Part shown: piece after piece, positions 17,478 through 26,279 of the stretch
Layout: every line of letters starts with the position of its first letter
How positions within the stretch are numbered: the stretch's first letter is position 1
Origin: Peptococcaceae bacterium CEB3
Lineage (GTDB): Bacteria > Bacillota > Desulfitobacteriia > Desulfitobacteriales > Desulfitobacteriaceae
NCBI GenBank assembly: GCA_001029295.1
Contig: LDXJ01000064.1
Location: 186,001 to 250,000, forward strand
Direction: 5' to 3'
Length of the DNA: 64,000 nt
Position numbers and translations under genes: made by a program
Notes under the pieces: model-generated
What the model was told of the DNA's origin: nothing
The model's database searches: none
The model's input: only the letters and a program-made list of their open reading frames with translations

Positions 17478-18587
17478 GTGAAAGAAATCAATCTTGCGTC
17501 AGTCATCATATCTAAGCGCAGAGAAAAAGGAATCACGCAGGAGGAGCTCGCGGTATATATTGGCGTTTCTAAAGCGTCTGTTTCAAAGTGGGAAACGGGA
17601 CAGAGCTATCCCGATATCACCTTTCTTCCGCAGCTCGCCGCCTATTTTAACATCAGCATTGACGAACTGATGGGCTATTCCCCGCAAATGGAGCGGGCGG
17701 ACATCGCGAAACTCTACACCCGGTTGGCCTCCGATTTCGCTTCCTTGCCTTTTGAAGATGTAATCACGGAGTGTGCGGCTATTATCAAAAAATATTATGC
17801 TTGTTTCCCGCTTCTTTTGCGAATGGCCAAACTGTACGCAAATCATTTCATGCTGGCGGGAACTCAAGAGGGAAAAGAGGCGCTCCTGAACGAAACGGTG
17901 ATCCTGTGTCAGCGGATTCGGGCAGAAAGCGACGATGTTCAAGTGGCCAAAGAAGCGGTTTTATATGAGGCGTTTTGCTATCTGACGCTAAAAAGCCCGC
18001 AACGGGTTTTGGCTTTGCTCGGGGAAGGAATCCGACCTATGATACCGGAGGGTGTGTTGATTTCGCGGGCGTGGCAGGCTATGGGCGACTTTGGCAAAGC
18101 CAAAGAAATCTCACAGATTGAATTGTATCAGAACGTGATGGCGGTCTTTCAAGGATTGCTGAACGCTCTGGAAATGAATGTGGACAACTTCGGAAAAGCG
18201 GAAGAGACCTTTCTGAGGGCGTCAAATCTGGCACAGATTTTTCATATGAAGCGGCTGAACCCAAACAATGTCGTCCTGCTTTACGCACTGGGCGCTCATA
18301 TGTATTGCACGAACAATCTCGCCGAAAAGGCGGTAGAACTGCTTGGAAAGTATGTGGATACTTGCGTGGCAGGATTCTTCCCCTTTGATCTTCATGGAGA
18401 TTCCTTCTTTGACCTGATTGACCCATGGCTGAAGGATTGTGACGCAGCCGCGCTCCGCAGCGAGCAAATAGTAAAGGAAAGTATGATGCGGGATGTACTG
18501 TTGAATCCGGCGTTCGATTCGTTACGAGATCACCCTGAATATCAACGAATAATTAAGAAAATGAAGAACTTCATCGGAGGAAGCTGA
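17478..18587 (+). CDS. XRE-family transcriptional regulator with helical-repeat C-terminus
   Basis: A 369-aa protein. Residues about 5-65 form an HTH_XRE domain (ITQEELAVYIGVSKASVSKW, YPDITFLPQLAAYFNISIDE). The rest is alpha-helical with TPR-like character (AMGDFGKAKEISQIELYQNV). GTG 17478 is chosen because GGAGG (17465-17469) is 8 nt upstream. It likely represses its own operon through the GTTTAC dyads; the CPBP gene follows immediately and is the obvious target. Confidence 0.82.
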   Translation: MKEINLASVIISKRREKGITQEELAVYIGVSKASVSKWETGQSYPDITFLPQLAAYFNISIDELMGYSPQMERADIAKLYTRLASDFASLPFEDVITECAAIIKKYYACFPLLLRMAKLYANHFMLAGTQEGKEALLNETVILCQRIRAESDDVQVAKEAVLYEAFCYLTLKSPQRVLALLGEGIRPMIPEGVLISRAWQAMGDFGKAKEISQIELYQNVMAVFQGLLNALEMNVDNFGKAEETFLRASNLAQIFHMKRLNPNNVVLLYALGAHMYCTNNLAEKAVELLGKYVDTCVAGFFPFDLHGDSFFDLIDPWLKDCDAAALRSEQIVKESMMRDVLLNPAFDSLRDHPEYQRIIKKMKNFIGGS

Positions 18588-18588
18588 A

Positions 18589-19359
18589 ATGAAAAAAATT
18601 ATCAACTGGAAACTATTCCTTGTACTCATCGCTGTGTCCGGTGTGACGGGTGCACTGGTTCTGCCGTTTGCGTACGCGCTGGCGCCGTTACCGGACAACA
18701 CGCCTATGCAGATCATCATACTGACGCAGATTGCGCAGACGCTTGTGTTGAGTGCGTTAGCGAGCTTTTTCGGATTGCTTTTGTCACGACGCGTTGGGTT
18801 TGGTGCACCGATTCTGGAGGGAATTACAGGTGGCGAGCAGCGAAAGGGCTATTTGAAGTCTATACTCGGCTCATCCGTCCTCTGGGGCATTGGGGGTGGT
18901 GTGCTCGTCGTTTTATTGTGTATCCCGTTTTGGAATATGTCCATTGAACTGATGAAGGCGGAAATGGCGGTACCGGTTTGGAAATCCGCACTTGCGATTT
19001 TCTACGGCGGTACCACGGAAGAAATATTGTTCCGGCTGTTTTTGATGACGCTGTTGGTTTGGATTACTGCCAAAATTAAAAAGACGAAAGACGGAGGCCC
19101 AACTCAAATCGGCGTGTGGTTGGCCATCATCATAACAGGCGTGATTTTTGGCCTCGGCCATTTGGACATCACGAGCGCGATAACCGCGATTACTGACGAC
19201 GTAATCCTCCGGGCGGTATTGCTAAACGGTTCTCTCAGCGTTATTTATGGTTGGCTCTACTGGAAAAAGGGGCTGGAGTCGGCAATGATTGCCCATTTTT
19301 CTACCGACGTTGTGCTGCATCTAATTATTCCGCATGTAATAGCGCCATTATTGCTCTAA
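18589..19359 (+). CDS. CPBP-family intramembrane metalloprotease
   Basis: A 256-aa polytopic membrane protein with about 6-7 hydrophobic segments. Catalytic signature: TTEEILFRLFLM (EExxxR) and IFGLGHLD (FxxxH), as in CAAX prenyl protease 2/bacteriocin-processing enzymes. The ATG lies 1 bp after the XRE stop, so it is part of the same operon. Likely roles are bacteriocin self-immunity or membrane-protein processing; target unknown. Confidence 0.85.
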   Translation: MKKIINWKLFLVLIAVSGVTGALVLPFAYALAPLPDNTPMQIIILTQIAQTLVLSALASFFGLLLSRRVGFGAPILEGITGGEQRKGYLKSILGSSVLWGIGGGVLVVLLCIPFWNMSIELMKAEMAVPVWKSALAIFYGGTTEEILFRLFLMTLLVWITAKIKKTKDGGPTQIGVWLAIIITGVIFGLGHLDITSAITAITDDVILRAVLLNGSLSVIYGWLYWKKGLESAMIAHFSTDVVLHLIIPHVIAPLLL

Positions 19360-19374
19360 TCGGAGGTTACGGAC

Positions 19375-20343
19375 ATGAACGAAAAGATAATCGTTGGCGG
19401 AGGAATGAAGTACCCGCTGAATGGGATTTTGTCGTTGCCGGATAACTGTTGTTCAAAGGTTCCGGCTGTTGTGTTGGTGCATGGCTCCGGCCCTGCAGAT
19501 ATGGATGAAAGCATCGGCGCAAATAAGCCGTTCCGCGATATTGCCGAAGCGTTGTCCGCCAAAGGAATTGCCGTACTGCGTTATGACAAGCGCACCAAGA
19601 TTTACGGCAAACAGATGCTGTAAGAAAGCCCCGCCAGTGTAACGGCGGAAGGCGAAACAATAGAGGATGCTATCCTTGCCGCCAAACTGCTCAAAACTGA
19701 CAGCAGAATTGACCCTGATAAGGTGTATGTTTTAGGTCACAGCCTCGGGGGTATGCTTGCGCCACGAATTGATGCTGAAGGGGGTAACTTTGCGGGATTT
19801 ATTATTTGTGCAGGCTCGCCTCGACCTCTGAGTGATATTTTGATGAGCCAAAGTGAGGATGTGCTCACTCAGCTGCCAAAACTCCTGCAAAAAATAGGGA
19901 ACAGGCAAATCGCGGGCCTGAGAGCCAAATTCGACGCCATTCCAGGTATGAGTGAGGAAAAAGCAAAAGAGACAAAGGTTTTTGGTAAAACCTACGCATG
20001 GTATTTCAGGGAGATGGCCGGACATCCCGCAGTTGATTACCTGATCGCAATAGAAAAACCCGTGCTGATATTGCAGGGAGACAAGGATTTTCAGGTCTCC
20101 GCTAAAAGGGATTTCGCGCTCTATCAGCAGATCTGCCGTGGTAAGGCCAATATTAGTTTCAAGCTCTACCCCGGATTGAACCATCTGTTTATGAATTCAG
20201 TTTTTGGTAGGGTCAAAGACTTCAAGAAAGAGTACAAAATCGCGCAAAAGGTGTCCGCAAAAGTTTTGGAGGATATTGCAGAGTGGATATTGGGGCACCA
20301 TGTCAATGTCCAAAGCTCCCGGACGATTTTTTCCCAGTCATAA
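19375..20343 (+). pseudogene. Alpha/beta hydrolase interrupted by an in-frame stop
   Basis: Frame 1 encodes VPAVVLVHGSGPADMDESIG and AKGIAVLRYDKRT, reaches TAA at 19621-19623, then continues in the same frame with ETIEDAILAAKLL, the nucleophile elbow GHSLGG, VLILQGDKDFQVS and the catalytic-His region GLNHLF. Without the TAA it would be one 322-residue hydrolase, the usual length. One substitution explains the break. GGAGG stands before the start, 15 bp after the CPBP gene. Confidence 0.85.
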
Positions 20344-20708
20344 TGGTCGATTGGAATCCTGGAGCGAAGTCCAGAAAGAGTCTTGCGCTGCGGTAAGATT
20401 CGTTTGGCCCTACGGGGGTGCCAGACTGCCAATCGGCGGGCTAGGGTCGCGCGGCTCATTAGGGCAAGCTCGGAACGAACTAGTGGAGAAAGACTTTAAG
20501 TATTGGCGGCAACTGCTCAGAGACATTCTTATTTCACATCCCCTCGGTAAGATTTCGCTGTGAGTGAGCCGACACCTGTTAGGCAATATTGTAACCGAGT
20601 GACCGTGAGTTCTTGACAGTCAGGTGTGATATAGATTACCATTGAATTGATATTTATTGGCAATTATTTGACCTCAGAATGTGGCCCAAGTACAAAAAGG
20701 AGATTAGC
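20344..20708. other. Intergenic region without recognised gene
   Basis: Short open frames here have no recognisable motif. TTGACA at 20613-20618 has no well-spaced -10 box. AAGGAG at 20697-20702 is the ribosome site of the following gene. Confidence 0.4.
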
Positions 20709-21266
20709 ATGATGAAAAGGAAAATTCGTGTACCAAAAAGCTTAAAGGAATTATTCGGTGAAGAACAGACACCAATGGAGCTATTGATTACAGTAATCTT
20801 TTCCATAGGCACTTTGGCAATCATAAGTGTTGTAACAAGAGACTATTGGCAAAGCTTAAAATGGTATCAATCACTGGTCCTGTTGTTGCTGTATATTGAC
20901 ATTTCCGGTGGAGTTGTTGCTAATCTTTCCGCAGGGACAAATCAGTATTACGTTGACAAACCCAGGATGCGGTGGATATTTATTGCTATACACATACAGC
21001 CGCTTTTGCTTTCTTGGGTGTTGCGAAGTTCAATAACGATCGCCTTGCTCGTATGGGGATATACGATGTTAAGCACGTTTCTCGTAAATATATTTCAGGG
21101 AAAGGCTTTTCAACGCACTTTAGCGGCTGCACTATTCGGCGTGGCGATTTCATTCTTCTTTTTGATGGATTTTGGACTGCCGTCGGTGATTTCTATTATC
21201 TATATTTTTTATATGTTTAAGCTCATTTATGGATTTGGTGTGAATCATCAGTTTGTTAGTGATTAA
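20709..21266 (+). CDS. Hypothetical membrane protein
   Basis: A 185-aa protein with a charged N-terminus (MKRKIRVPKSLKELFGEE) and about five hydrophobic segments (MELLITVIFSIGTLAIISVV, SLVLLLLYIDISGGVVA, LLLSWVLRSSITIALL, AALFGVAISFFFLMDFG, SVISIIYIFYMFKLIYG). No family recognised. ATG 20709 follows AAGGAG with 6 nt. AT-rich like its neighbours. Confidence 0.65.
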   Translation: MMKRKIRVPKSLKELFGEEQTPMELLITVIFSIGTLAIISVVTRDYWQSLKWYQSLVLLLLYIDISGGVVANLSAGTNQYYVDKPRMRWIFIAIHIQPLLLSWVLRSSITIALLVWGYTMLSTFLVNIFQGKAFQRTLAAALFGVAISFFFLMDFGLPSVISIIYIFYMFKLIYGFGVNHQFVSD

Positions 21267-21543
21267 TGCTTGTCTCAAGAAAACAGACAGTTGAAAGTGG
21301 CTTTACAAGCGGGTTTGCGGGCTCAAATATGTGCGTATTAGGATTGCGAGATGTGTTCAGGAGAAAGTTGATGTGCAGGGGAACATCTTTCAGGGGTAAA
21401 ATACGCAGAAATTATGATTCAGTGTAAAGGCCCCCTGAGACTGTGGATGTAGTTTTTATGTATCATTTATAATCGTAGGATTTGGCGACATGTGCCGTAA
21501 AACAAACATTATGAACACTGTTGTGATGCTGGAGGTCTAAATA

Positions 21544-21984
21544 GTGAAGAAACTACTGTGGCTAGTTTTGCTGATCATGACGGTTGTTTCGGGGTGCGGA
21601 ACTCCTAGAGGGACAGCTACGACAATCGATTTATCGAAACTTACCCCAAGTCAAGTGGTCGAAACTTATTACAAGAGTATAGCATCAAGCGACTACTCAA
21701 CGGCAAAAGCTTGCCTTGCCGATGACATTGGCCAGCAGTATTTAAGTGCCCCAGACTCCGACTTTAAGAATATCAAACAGTTAACGAACCTGAAAGTTTC
21801 TTCTCCTGCCCCGATTAAACTCTATGGCAAGAATTATGAGGAAGTTCAAGTAGTTGCTGAATATGTAGCAGAGTTCAAAAAGGTAATCACATCCAATAGC
21901 GGAAAACAAACCAGGTTTATTTATGTTGGCAAAAAGGAAAAGGATTCTCCTTGGAAGATAATTAGCATTGGTACGGGTCCATAA
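21544..21984 (+). CDS. Putative lipoprotein of NTF2-like/DUF4829-type
   Basis: A 146-aa exported lipoprotein: signal peptide MKKLLWLVLLIMTVVSGC with lipobox VSGC, mature chain starting at the Cys. The body LTPSQVVETYYKSIASSDYS resembles small NTF2-like lipoproteins (DUF4829/DUF4878) of Firmicutes with unknown function. GTG 21544 with GGAGG 10-14 nt upstream. Confidence 0.7.
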   Translation: MKKLLWLVLLIMTVVSGCGTPRGTATTIDLSKLTPSQVVETYYKSIASSDYSTAKACLADDIGQQYLSAPDSDFKNIKQLTNLKVSSPAPIKLYGKNYEEVQVVAEYVAEFKKVITSNSGKQTRFIYVGKKEKDSPWKIISIGTGP

Positions 21985-22029
21985 GTAGCTGTGCCATCCT
22001 TGGAGCGAAGAGGGAATCAGGATGTATTC

Positions 22030-22145
22030 TGGAAATCGAGCCGACGTTCTACGCCAAGATGTACGCTTGATGTATGCTTGGGCGCAAGAGAAGTTCGGCG
22101 TGAGTTGGTAGTTCATTTGCGATTAAGATTTACTCTTTCGGGGGT
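22030..22145 (+). pseudogene. Degraded duplicate of the VOC gene 3' end
   Basis: This closely matches 16557-16660 (3' end of the VOC gene plus the first bases after its stop), with substitutions and an internal 13-bp duplication around ATGTACGCTTG. The duplicated part ends in CTCTTTCGGG as in the original. There is no start, and the frame is broken. Confidence 0.85.
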
Positions 22146-22314
22146 GATTGTGCTCGGAGCAAGCACCGGCGACATTATAGGGTCGCGTCGGGGGGGTCTG
22201 GCGTGAGTAGCAGGTGCCTTTCAAAGATTGCCGAGCGGGTGCTCAAATTTAATACTGTATGGTCGGGGTTAAAGAACTTTGAATTGAAAACATAGAAAGG
22301 GACTAATAATTGCT

Positions 22315-22983
22315 ATGAATGCGAAATACGAAAAAATAAAAGAGATTATGGAAAAAGAATTATCTTGTTCGGCTCATAACTTAGACCATGTCCTTCGAGT
22401 TCACAATCTGTGTATAGAATTAGCGAAATATGAAAGAGATGTTGATTTTGATGTTCTTATTCCAGCCGCGTTGTTGCATGATATCGCGAGAGTAAAGGAA
22501 AGTCAAGACAAAACGGGAGAAATTGACCATGCCGTTTTAGGTAGCATACTAGCGGAGGAAATACTCAATGATTTAAATTATAAAAAGGAGAAAATTGAAG
22601 GCATCAAACATTGCATTATTGCTCACAGGTTTAGAAGTGGAAATGAACCGCAAACAATTGAAGCCAAAATACTATTTGACGCAGATAAGCTCGACGCAAT
22701 AGGTTCGGTTGGAATTGCCCGTTCATTTATGCTGGCCGGACAATTTGGGCAAAGTCTATCGAGAAAAGATGAGCTAAATGACTATCTGACCCAAAATACC
22801 AGTGAAAATGGAAGATTAAAGGATGTGTCAAAGCATTCACCAATGATTGAATACGAAGTTAAGTTTAAAGAGATTCCGGAAAAGCTACATACTCAAAAGG
22901 CAAAAGAAATTGGTACTGATAGATTGAAATTTATGGATGAATATTTCAAAAGACTGACTTTAGAAATTGAAGGGATTAGATAA
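22315..22983 (+). CDS. HD-domain phosphohydrolase
   Basis: A 222-aa metal-dependent hydrolase of the HD superfamily. Ligand motifs: HNLDHVLRVHNL (His), LLHDIARV (HD) and IAHRFRSG, with DADKLDAIG for the last Asp. This is the small uncharacterised HD class acting probably on nucleotides. Strongly AT-rich, unlike the core genes, hence probably acquired. GAAAGG precedes ATG 22315 at about 12 nt. Confidence 0.85.
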   Translation: MNAKYEKIKEIMEKELSCSAHNLDHVLRVHNLCIELAKYERDVDFDVLIPAALLHDIARVKESQDKTGEIDHAVLGSILAEEILNDLNYKKEKIEGIKHCIIAHRFRSGNEPQTIEAKILFDADKLDAIGSVGIARSFMLAGQFGQSLSRKDELNDYLTQNTSENGRLKDVSKHSPMIEYEVKFKEIPEKLHTQKAKEIGTDRLKFMDEYFKRLTLEIEGIR

Positions 22984-22994
22984 TCGACTAAGAG

Positions 22995-23017
22995 AAAAAT
23001 CCCCTCGGTTGGAGGGG
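22995..23017 (-). terminator. Terminator for the MarR-ICMT operon (possibly bidirectional)
   Basis: CCCCTC-GGTTG-GAGGGG (23001-23017). Read on the minus strand the hairpin is followed by ATTTTTCTC, giving a terminator about 150 bp past the ICMT stop. On the plus strand it follows the HD gene by 18 bp but lacks a U-tract. Confidence 0.5.
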
Positions 23018-23170
23018 AATGAGGGAGATGAATAAATTTGTTACCATTCTGTGAATTGCAGTTAAAGAATACATTAAGGCTTATGCTGGGAGAAATGCGT
23101 AAGAGAAGCTGGGAGGACGAACGACTGTGTTCTGTCCGGGTTGGTAGGCCTGAGGTCGAGAAGGTGAACC

Positions 23171-23755
23171 TCAGCGGGCTTTTAGTCCGGGAATGAGTTT
23201 GGGCACCCTTCTCCGGTAAGCCAAGTATTCTTCCCCGAAAGTTTCAACCATCAACTTCTCCTCCAGGCGAATTCGGTTAAAGAAGAATATCAGGACGAGG
23301 ATAAAAATCAAGGCGAAAGTCTCTTCCATGGAAAATGTGGAACCCAGGATCATGCCCAAAATGCCGGTGTAGATGGGATGCCTCGTAATTCGGTAAGGCC
23401 CGCCGGTCACCAGGCGGTGCTCTGTCTTTACCGCTGCGTTCGTAGCCCACATTTTGCCCAGAGTCCAGCGGGACCACAGGGTAAACACCGTGGACACGAG
23501 GAGAAGGATCGTTCCGAGCCATGTCAGCCAGGGGAGGTGCCAGGGAAGGCGAAACTGGAAAAAACTCGGATAATGGGGGGCGTAATGGCTGCCGAGGTAC
23601 AAGGCCAGCCCGGCCAAAATGAGCCAATCGTAGCGAAAACGCTTTTTCGTGGTTTTCGGGGCTTTGTAGGAGTTATAGAAGGCTCCCACAATCCAAACCA
23701 GGCCGAAGAGGCCCCAGCAGAACCAATTAAGCCAATTAATGAAGGTGGCGGTCAT
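23171..23755 (-). CDS. Isoprenylcysteine carboxyl methyltransferase (ICMT)-family membrane protein
   Basis: A 194-aa membrane protein with about five hydrophobic segments and the SAM-binding signature GGPYRITRHPIYTG followed by RIRLEEKLMVETFGEEY, typical of bacterial ICMT/PEMT-like methyltransferases. Substrate unknown; bacteria lack CAAX proteins, so a lipid or quinone-like acceptor is possible. AAGGAGG precedes the start. It lies 95 bp downstream of the MarR gene on the same strand. Confidence 0.85.
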   Translation of the reverse strand: MTATFINWLNWFCWGLFGLVWIVGAFYNSYKAPKTTKKRFRYDWLILAGLALYLGSHYAPHYPSFFQFRLPWHLPWLTWLGTILLLVSTVFTLWSRWTLGKMWATNAAVKTEHRLVTGGPYRITRHPIYTGILGMILGSTFSMEETFALIFILVLIFFFNRIRLEEKLMVETFGEEYLAYRRRVPKLIPGLKAR

Positions 23756-23850
23756 GTCGTTTCCTCCTTAAATGCAAATGACGCTAAAGTTCTTTGGGCA
23801 GGCAGTTAATCTCAGAATGCTCCTTGCCAAGAGGGTTTGACGTGTTTGAG

Positions 23851-24303
23851 TCAGGCGGTTGGCAGGTCTGCCGCAGTGGCGAGTAAATGCAGCCCTTGTA
23901 TGACGAGGGCCTGTTCAGCGGGAGTCAAGCGGCCAAGAGCAGCCAGTACGGCTTCGTTGACAAATTCCAGACGATCCTGGCGCAAAAAATGAACGACTGC
24001 CTCCGTAGGGTAGATCTGAACGGCGCGTTTGTCGTGCGAGTTGGACCGCTTGGTGAGGATGCCTTTGTTGATCAGGCGTTCGACGACGCCGGACACTGTG
24101 CTCTGAGTCATCGCCAGACAGGAAGAAATCTCTTTAATGCTGACACCCGGGCGGGCGACAACTTCTGTCATAACCCGCATCTGGGGTTCGGTAATACCTT
24201 GCTCTTCAGCCTTTCTCTGAACGCTTTTCGCGAAGTGGCGTTCCAGATGTTCGATTGTTTTGCGAACGAACTCCGCGTCCTGTAATAATGTCGAAGGATC
24301 CAT
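23851..24303 (-). CDS. MarR-family transcriptional regulator
   Basis: A 150-aa winged-helix regulator: recognition region SIKEISSCLAMTQSTVSGVVERL, wing KRSNSHDKRAVQI. AAAGGAG precedes ATG at 24303. A large dyad lies about 60 bp upstream, probably its operator. It most likely controls itself and the ICMT gene in response to a lipophilic or phenolic ligand (family knowledge). Confidence 0.88.
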   Translation of the reverse strand: MDPSTLLQDAEFVRKTIEHLERHFAKSVQRKAEEQGITEPQMRVMTEVVARPGVSIKEISSCLAMTQSTVSGVVERLINKGILTKRSNSHDKRAVQIYPTEAVVHFLRQDRLEFVNEAVLAALGRLTPAEQALVIQGLHLLATAADLPTA

Positions 24304-24361
24304 GGCCTGCTCCTTTCTTCGTGACGCATCCCTCCGGATGTAGGATGGTACATATTACGAG

Positions 24362-24409
24362 ATGAATCGTCTGCGATGTATAACGTAGTATACATTGCAG
24401 ACGATTCAT
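24362..24409. promoter_or_regulatory. 48-bp inverted repeat upstream of marR
   Basis: Two 21-bp arms (24362-24382, 24389-24409) with a single mismatch are separated by ACGTAG. The arms begin ATGAATCGTCTGC and the centre reads ATGTATA-ACGTAG-TATACAT. Fits a MarR dimer-pair operator, or a strong hairpin. Confidence 0.6.
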
Positions 24410-24595
24410 AGTCAAGGCCGACACCGGATTTATCAGCACTCAGTGGTTATTTTGTCGCGGTTCAGTCTCGGGCTAAATCATGGCAGGCCAAAGAGCCAGA
24501 TCGTTTGGAATGGTCTTTCTTTTTCGCAGTTAGAAGGAGGTGAGGGAAACGTGTGCAATATGTTAGCTATCCGGAAGCTTTATCCGAAATCGTAA

Positions 24596-24700
24596 GACCC
24601 CCACTTATACAAAGTGGGTCCCACGTACCCTGTTTCGGTGGGGGTAGACTCCCCTACCGAAGTCTCGATGTTCAGCTTAAGCTGAACGAGTTCACTGACT
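24596..24700. mobile_element. Hairpin cluster resembling an IS200/IS605-type end
   Basis: Three stems lie in about 90 bp: GACCCCCACTT/AAAGTGGGTC (24596-24620), CGGTGGGGG/CCCCTACCG (24636-24659) and the palindrome GTTCAGCTT-AAGCTGAAC (24670-24687), then GAGTTCACTGACT. Terminal hairpins with CCCCCACTT/AAGTGGGGG and a TTCAC/TTGAC-like end are common in IS605-family elements, but no tnpA or tnpB is present. The remaining sequence of 24410-24815 holds no gene I recognise. Confidence 0.3.
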
Positions 24701-24815
24701 AAAAGAGAGGTTTAGGGATAAGGCTCCACGCCTACATCCGGAACGTGCTTTCTTTGGTTGTGCTGGTGTCCTGCCACAGAACTTGGCTACATATCGATAG
24801 GAGGGGGAGGGTGCT

Positions 24816-25394
24816 GTGTCATATTTGCTTTGTCCATTATCCAGTGATCAGATGCATGTTCTTTATGAATGGAGGTCAGATGAGCGAAACTATGATTTAT
24901 ACACATGCCGCCCCGTGCAGGCTGTGCCAGACGAGTCCGAATTCATTGGAAAGTTAAAGCAAGACATTGTTCAGGAAGTTCGGCAGATCTTTGTAATGGT
25001 AATGGAGCAAGCACCGAGTAAGCCATTAGGACGAATCACCCTTTTCGATTTTAACCCAAGAAATCACAGTGCTGAATTTGGATATTACATACCGGCTGAA
25101 CTACGGGGCAAGGGGATAGGTCGGAGTATGATGGGATTGTTGTTGGAGAGGGTATTTGGGCAAGAAAATCGTCTAAACAAGATTTATGCTACCACTGCTT
25201 CGAACAACGAGCCTTCAACCAGGCTGTTGGAGAGGAATGGCTTTACGCTTGATGGCCGGCTGCGTGAACACTTTTGGATTAGAGGGAGAAGATACGATCA
25301 ATTGCATTATTCGATGCTCAGGAGTGATTGGGAGTTAATCATGTCACATAAAGGTAGTAATGGGCCTGCTTTGAAGCAGGTGAAACTCCCCTAA
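24816..25394 (+). CDS. GNAT acetyltransferase
   Basis: A 192-aa protein starting at GTG 24816 after TAGGAGGGGGAGG. The GNAT core is visible: EFGYYIPAELRGKGIGRSMM and NNEPSTRLLERNGFTLDGR, then HFWIRGRRYDQLHYSML. It overlaps the convergent PEP-synthase-like gene at its 3' end by about 50 bp. A 68-bp piece of it (25187-25254) recurs at 32549-32616. Substrate unknown. Confidence 0.82.
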   Translation: MSYLLCPLSSDQMHVLYEWRSDERNYDLYTCRPVQAVPDESEFIGKLKQDIVQEVRQIFVMVMEQAPSKPLGRITLFDFNPRNHSAEFGYYIPAELRGKGIGRSMMGLLLERVFGQENRLNKIYATTASNNEPSTRLLERNGFTLDGRLREHFWIRGRRYDQLHYSMLRSDWELIMSHKGSNGPALKQVKLP

Positions 25395-26267
25395 GCCATA
25401 GCTCCACTCGATATCTTGAGGAACTCCATTGAAATGCTCTTCTATCCGGAGACATAGACGGGCCAACTCCTGAACCTGTCGGGAGGTTAAACACCCTCGG
25501 ACAGGGCATTGTGTACGAATGAAGGGCGAAGGCGATTTGAATTGTACCTTCTTCGGAGCAGGAGTGAATTTAAGAACTGCACCATCAGGACGTCTGACAA
25601 GCCATTGATCAGGAATGATTTCTCCTTGAACCAAAGCCTCCCCGACACCATGTGCAGCATTAATGATCAGCTCGCTTGAGTCATTTGAAAGAGGGTTAAC
25701 TGTAAAGACCACTCCCGAGACCTCATGCGGCGCCATTTCCTGAATGACCACAGCAAGGGCGATTTCACTATCTCCAAATCCTTGTAATGACCGATACTGC
25801 ATTGCTCGGGGCGTCCAAAGTGAAGCCCAGCATTTTTTTATGGCATCAAGAACCGCACTTTCCTCTTGGATATTAAGATAAGTTTCTTGTTGACCTGCAA
25901 AACTTGCACTGGGTAAATCTTCAGCCGTAGCCGAGGAACGAACAGCAACTTTAGGGTTTCCCATCCTTCTATAAGCTTTAAGGACTTCTATCGTTACTTC
26001 ATCAGGCAAATAAACATTTTCTATTTCCATCTGAATCTTAGAAGTTACATCTTCTAAAGTTGGTAAGTCATAGACGTTAATTTTCGGTAAATGGACATTC
26101 GTTATGCAACGACGATACCCTTCAACGGTTAAAACAAAGCCCTGGGGTACTTTCATTCCTGCTAACACTAATTCACCTAGATTAGCCCCTTTTCCGCCAG
26201 CTAACGATTGATCTTCTCTTGTTAATTCATGAAGTAACCGTACATATTTCATTTCATTATGCTCCAT
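25344..26267 (-). CDS. PEP-synthase-like ATP-grasp subunit (PPDK N-terminal domain only)
   Basis: A 307-aa protein equal to the ATP-binding half of PEP synthase/pyruvate phosphate dikinase: SLAGGKGANLGELVLAGMKV, AVRSSATAEDLPSASFAGQQ, GVVFTVNPLSNDSSELIINA and DIEWSYGLGEFHLLQSRPI. It carries no swivelling His domain; that is on the gene 12 bp upstream. A separate 40-kDa-class ATP subunit with a larger His subunit is the arrangement known for phenylphosphate synthase. Alternative: rifamycin-phosphotransferase-like enzyme with split chains. Substrate not determined. Confidence 0.8.
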   Translation of the reverse strand: MEHNEMKYVRLLHELTREDQSLAGGKGANLGELVLAGMKVPQGFVLTVEGYRRCITNVHLPKINVYDLPTLEDVTSKIQMEIENVYLPDEVTIEVLKAYRRMGNPKVAVRSSATAEDLPSASFAGQQETYLNIQEESAVLDAIKKCWASLWTPRAMQYRSLQGFGDSEIALAVVIQEMAPHEVSGVVFTVNPLSNDSSELIINAAHGVGEALVQGEIIPDQWLVRRPDGAVLKFTPAPKKVQFKSPSPFIRTQCPVRGCLTSRQVQELARLCLRIEEHFNGVPQDIEWSYGLGEFHLLQSRPITTFM

Positions 26268-26279
26268 TTAGCTATTCCT

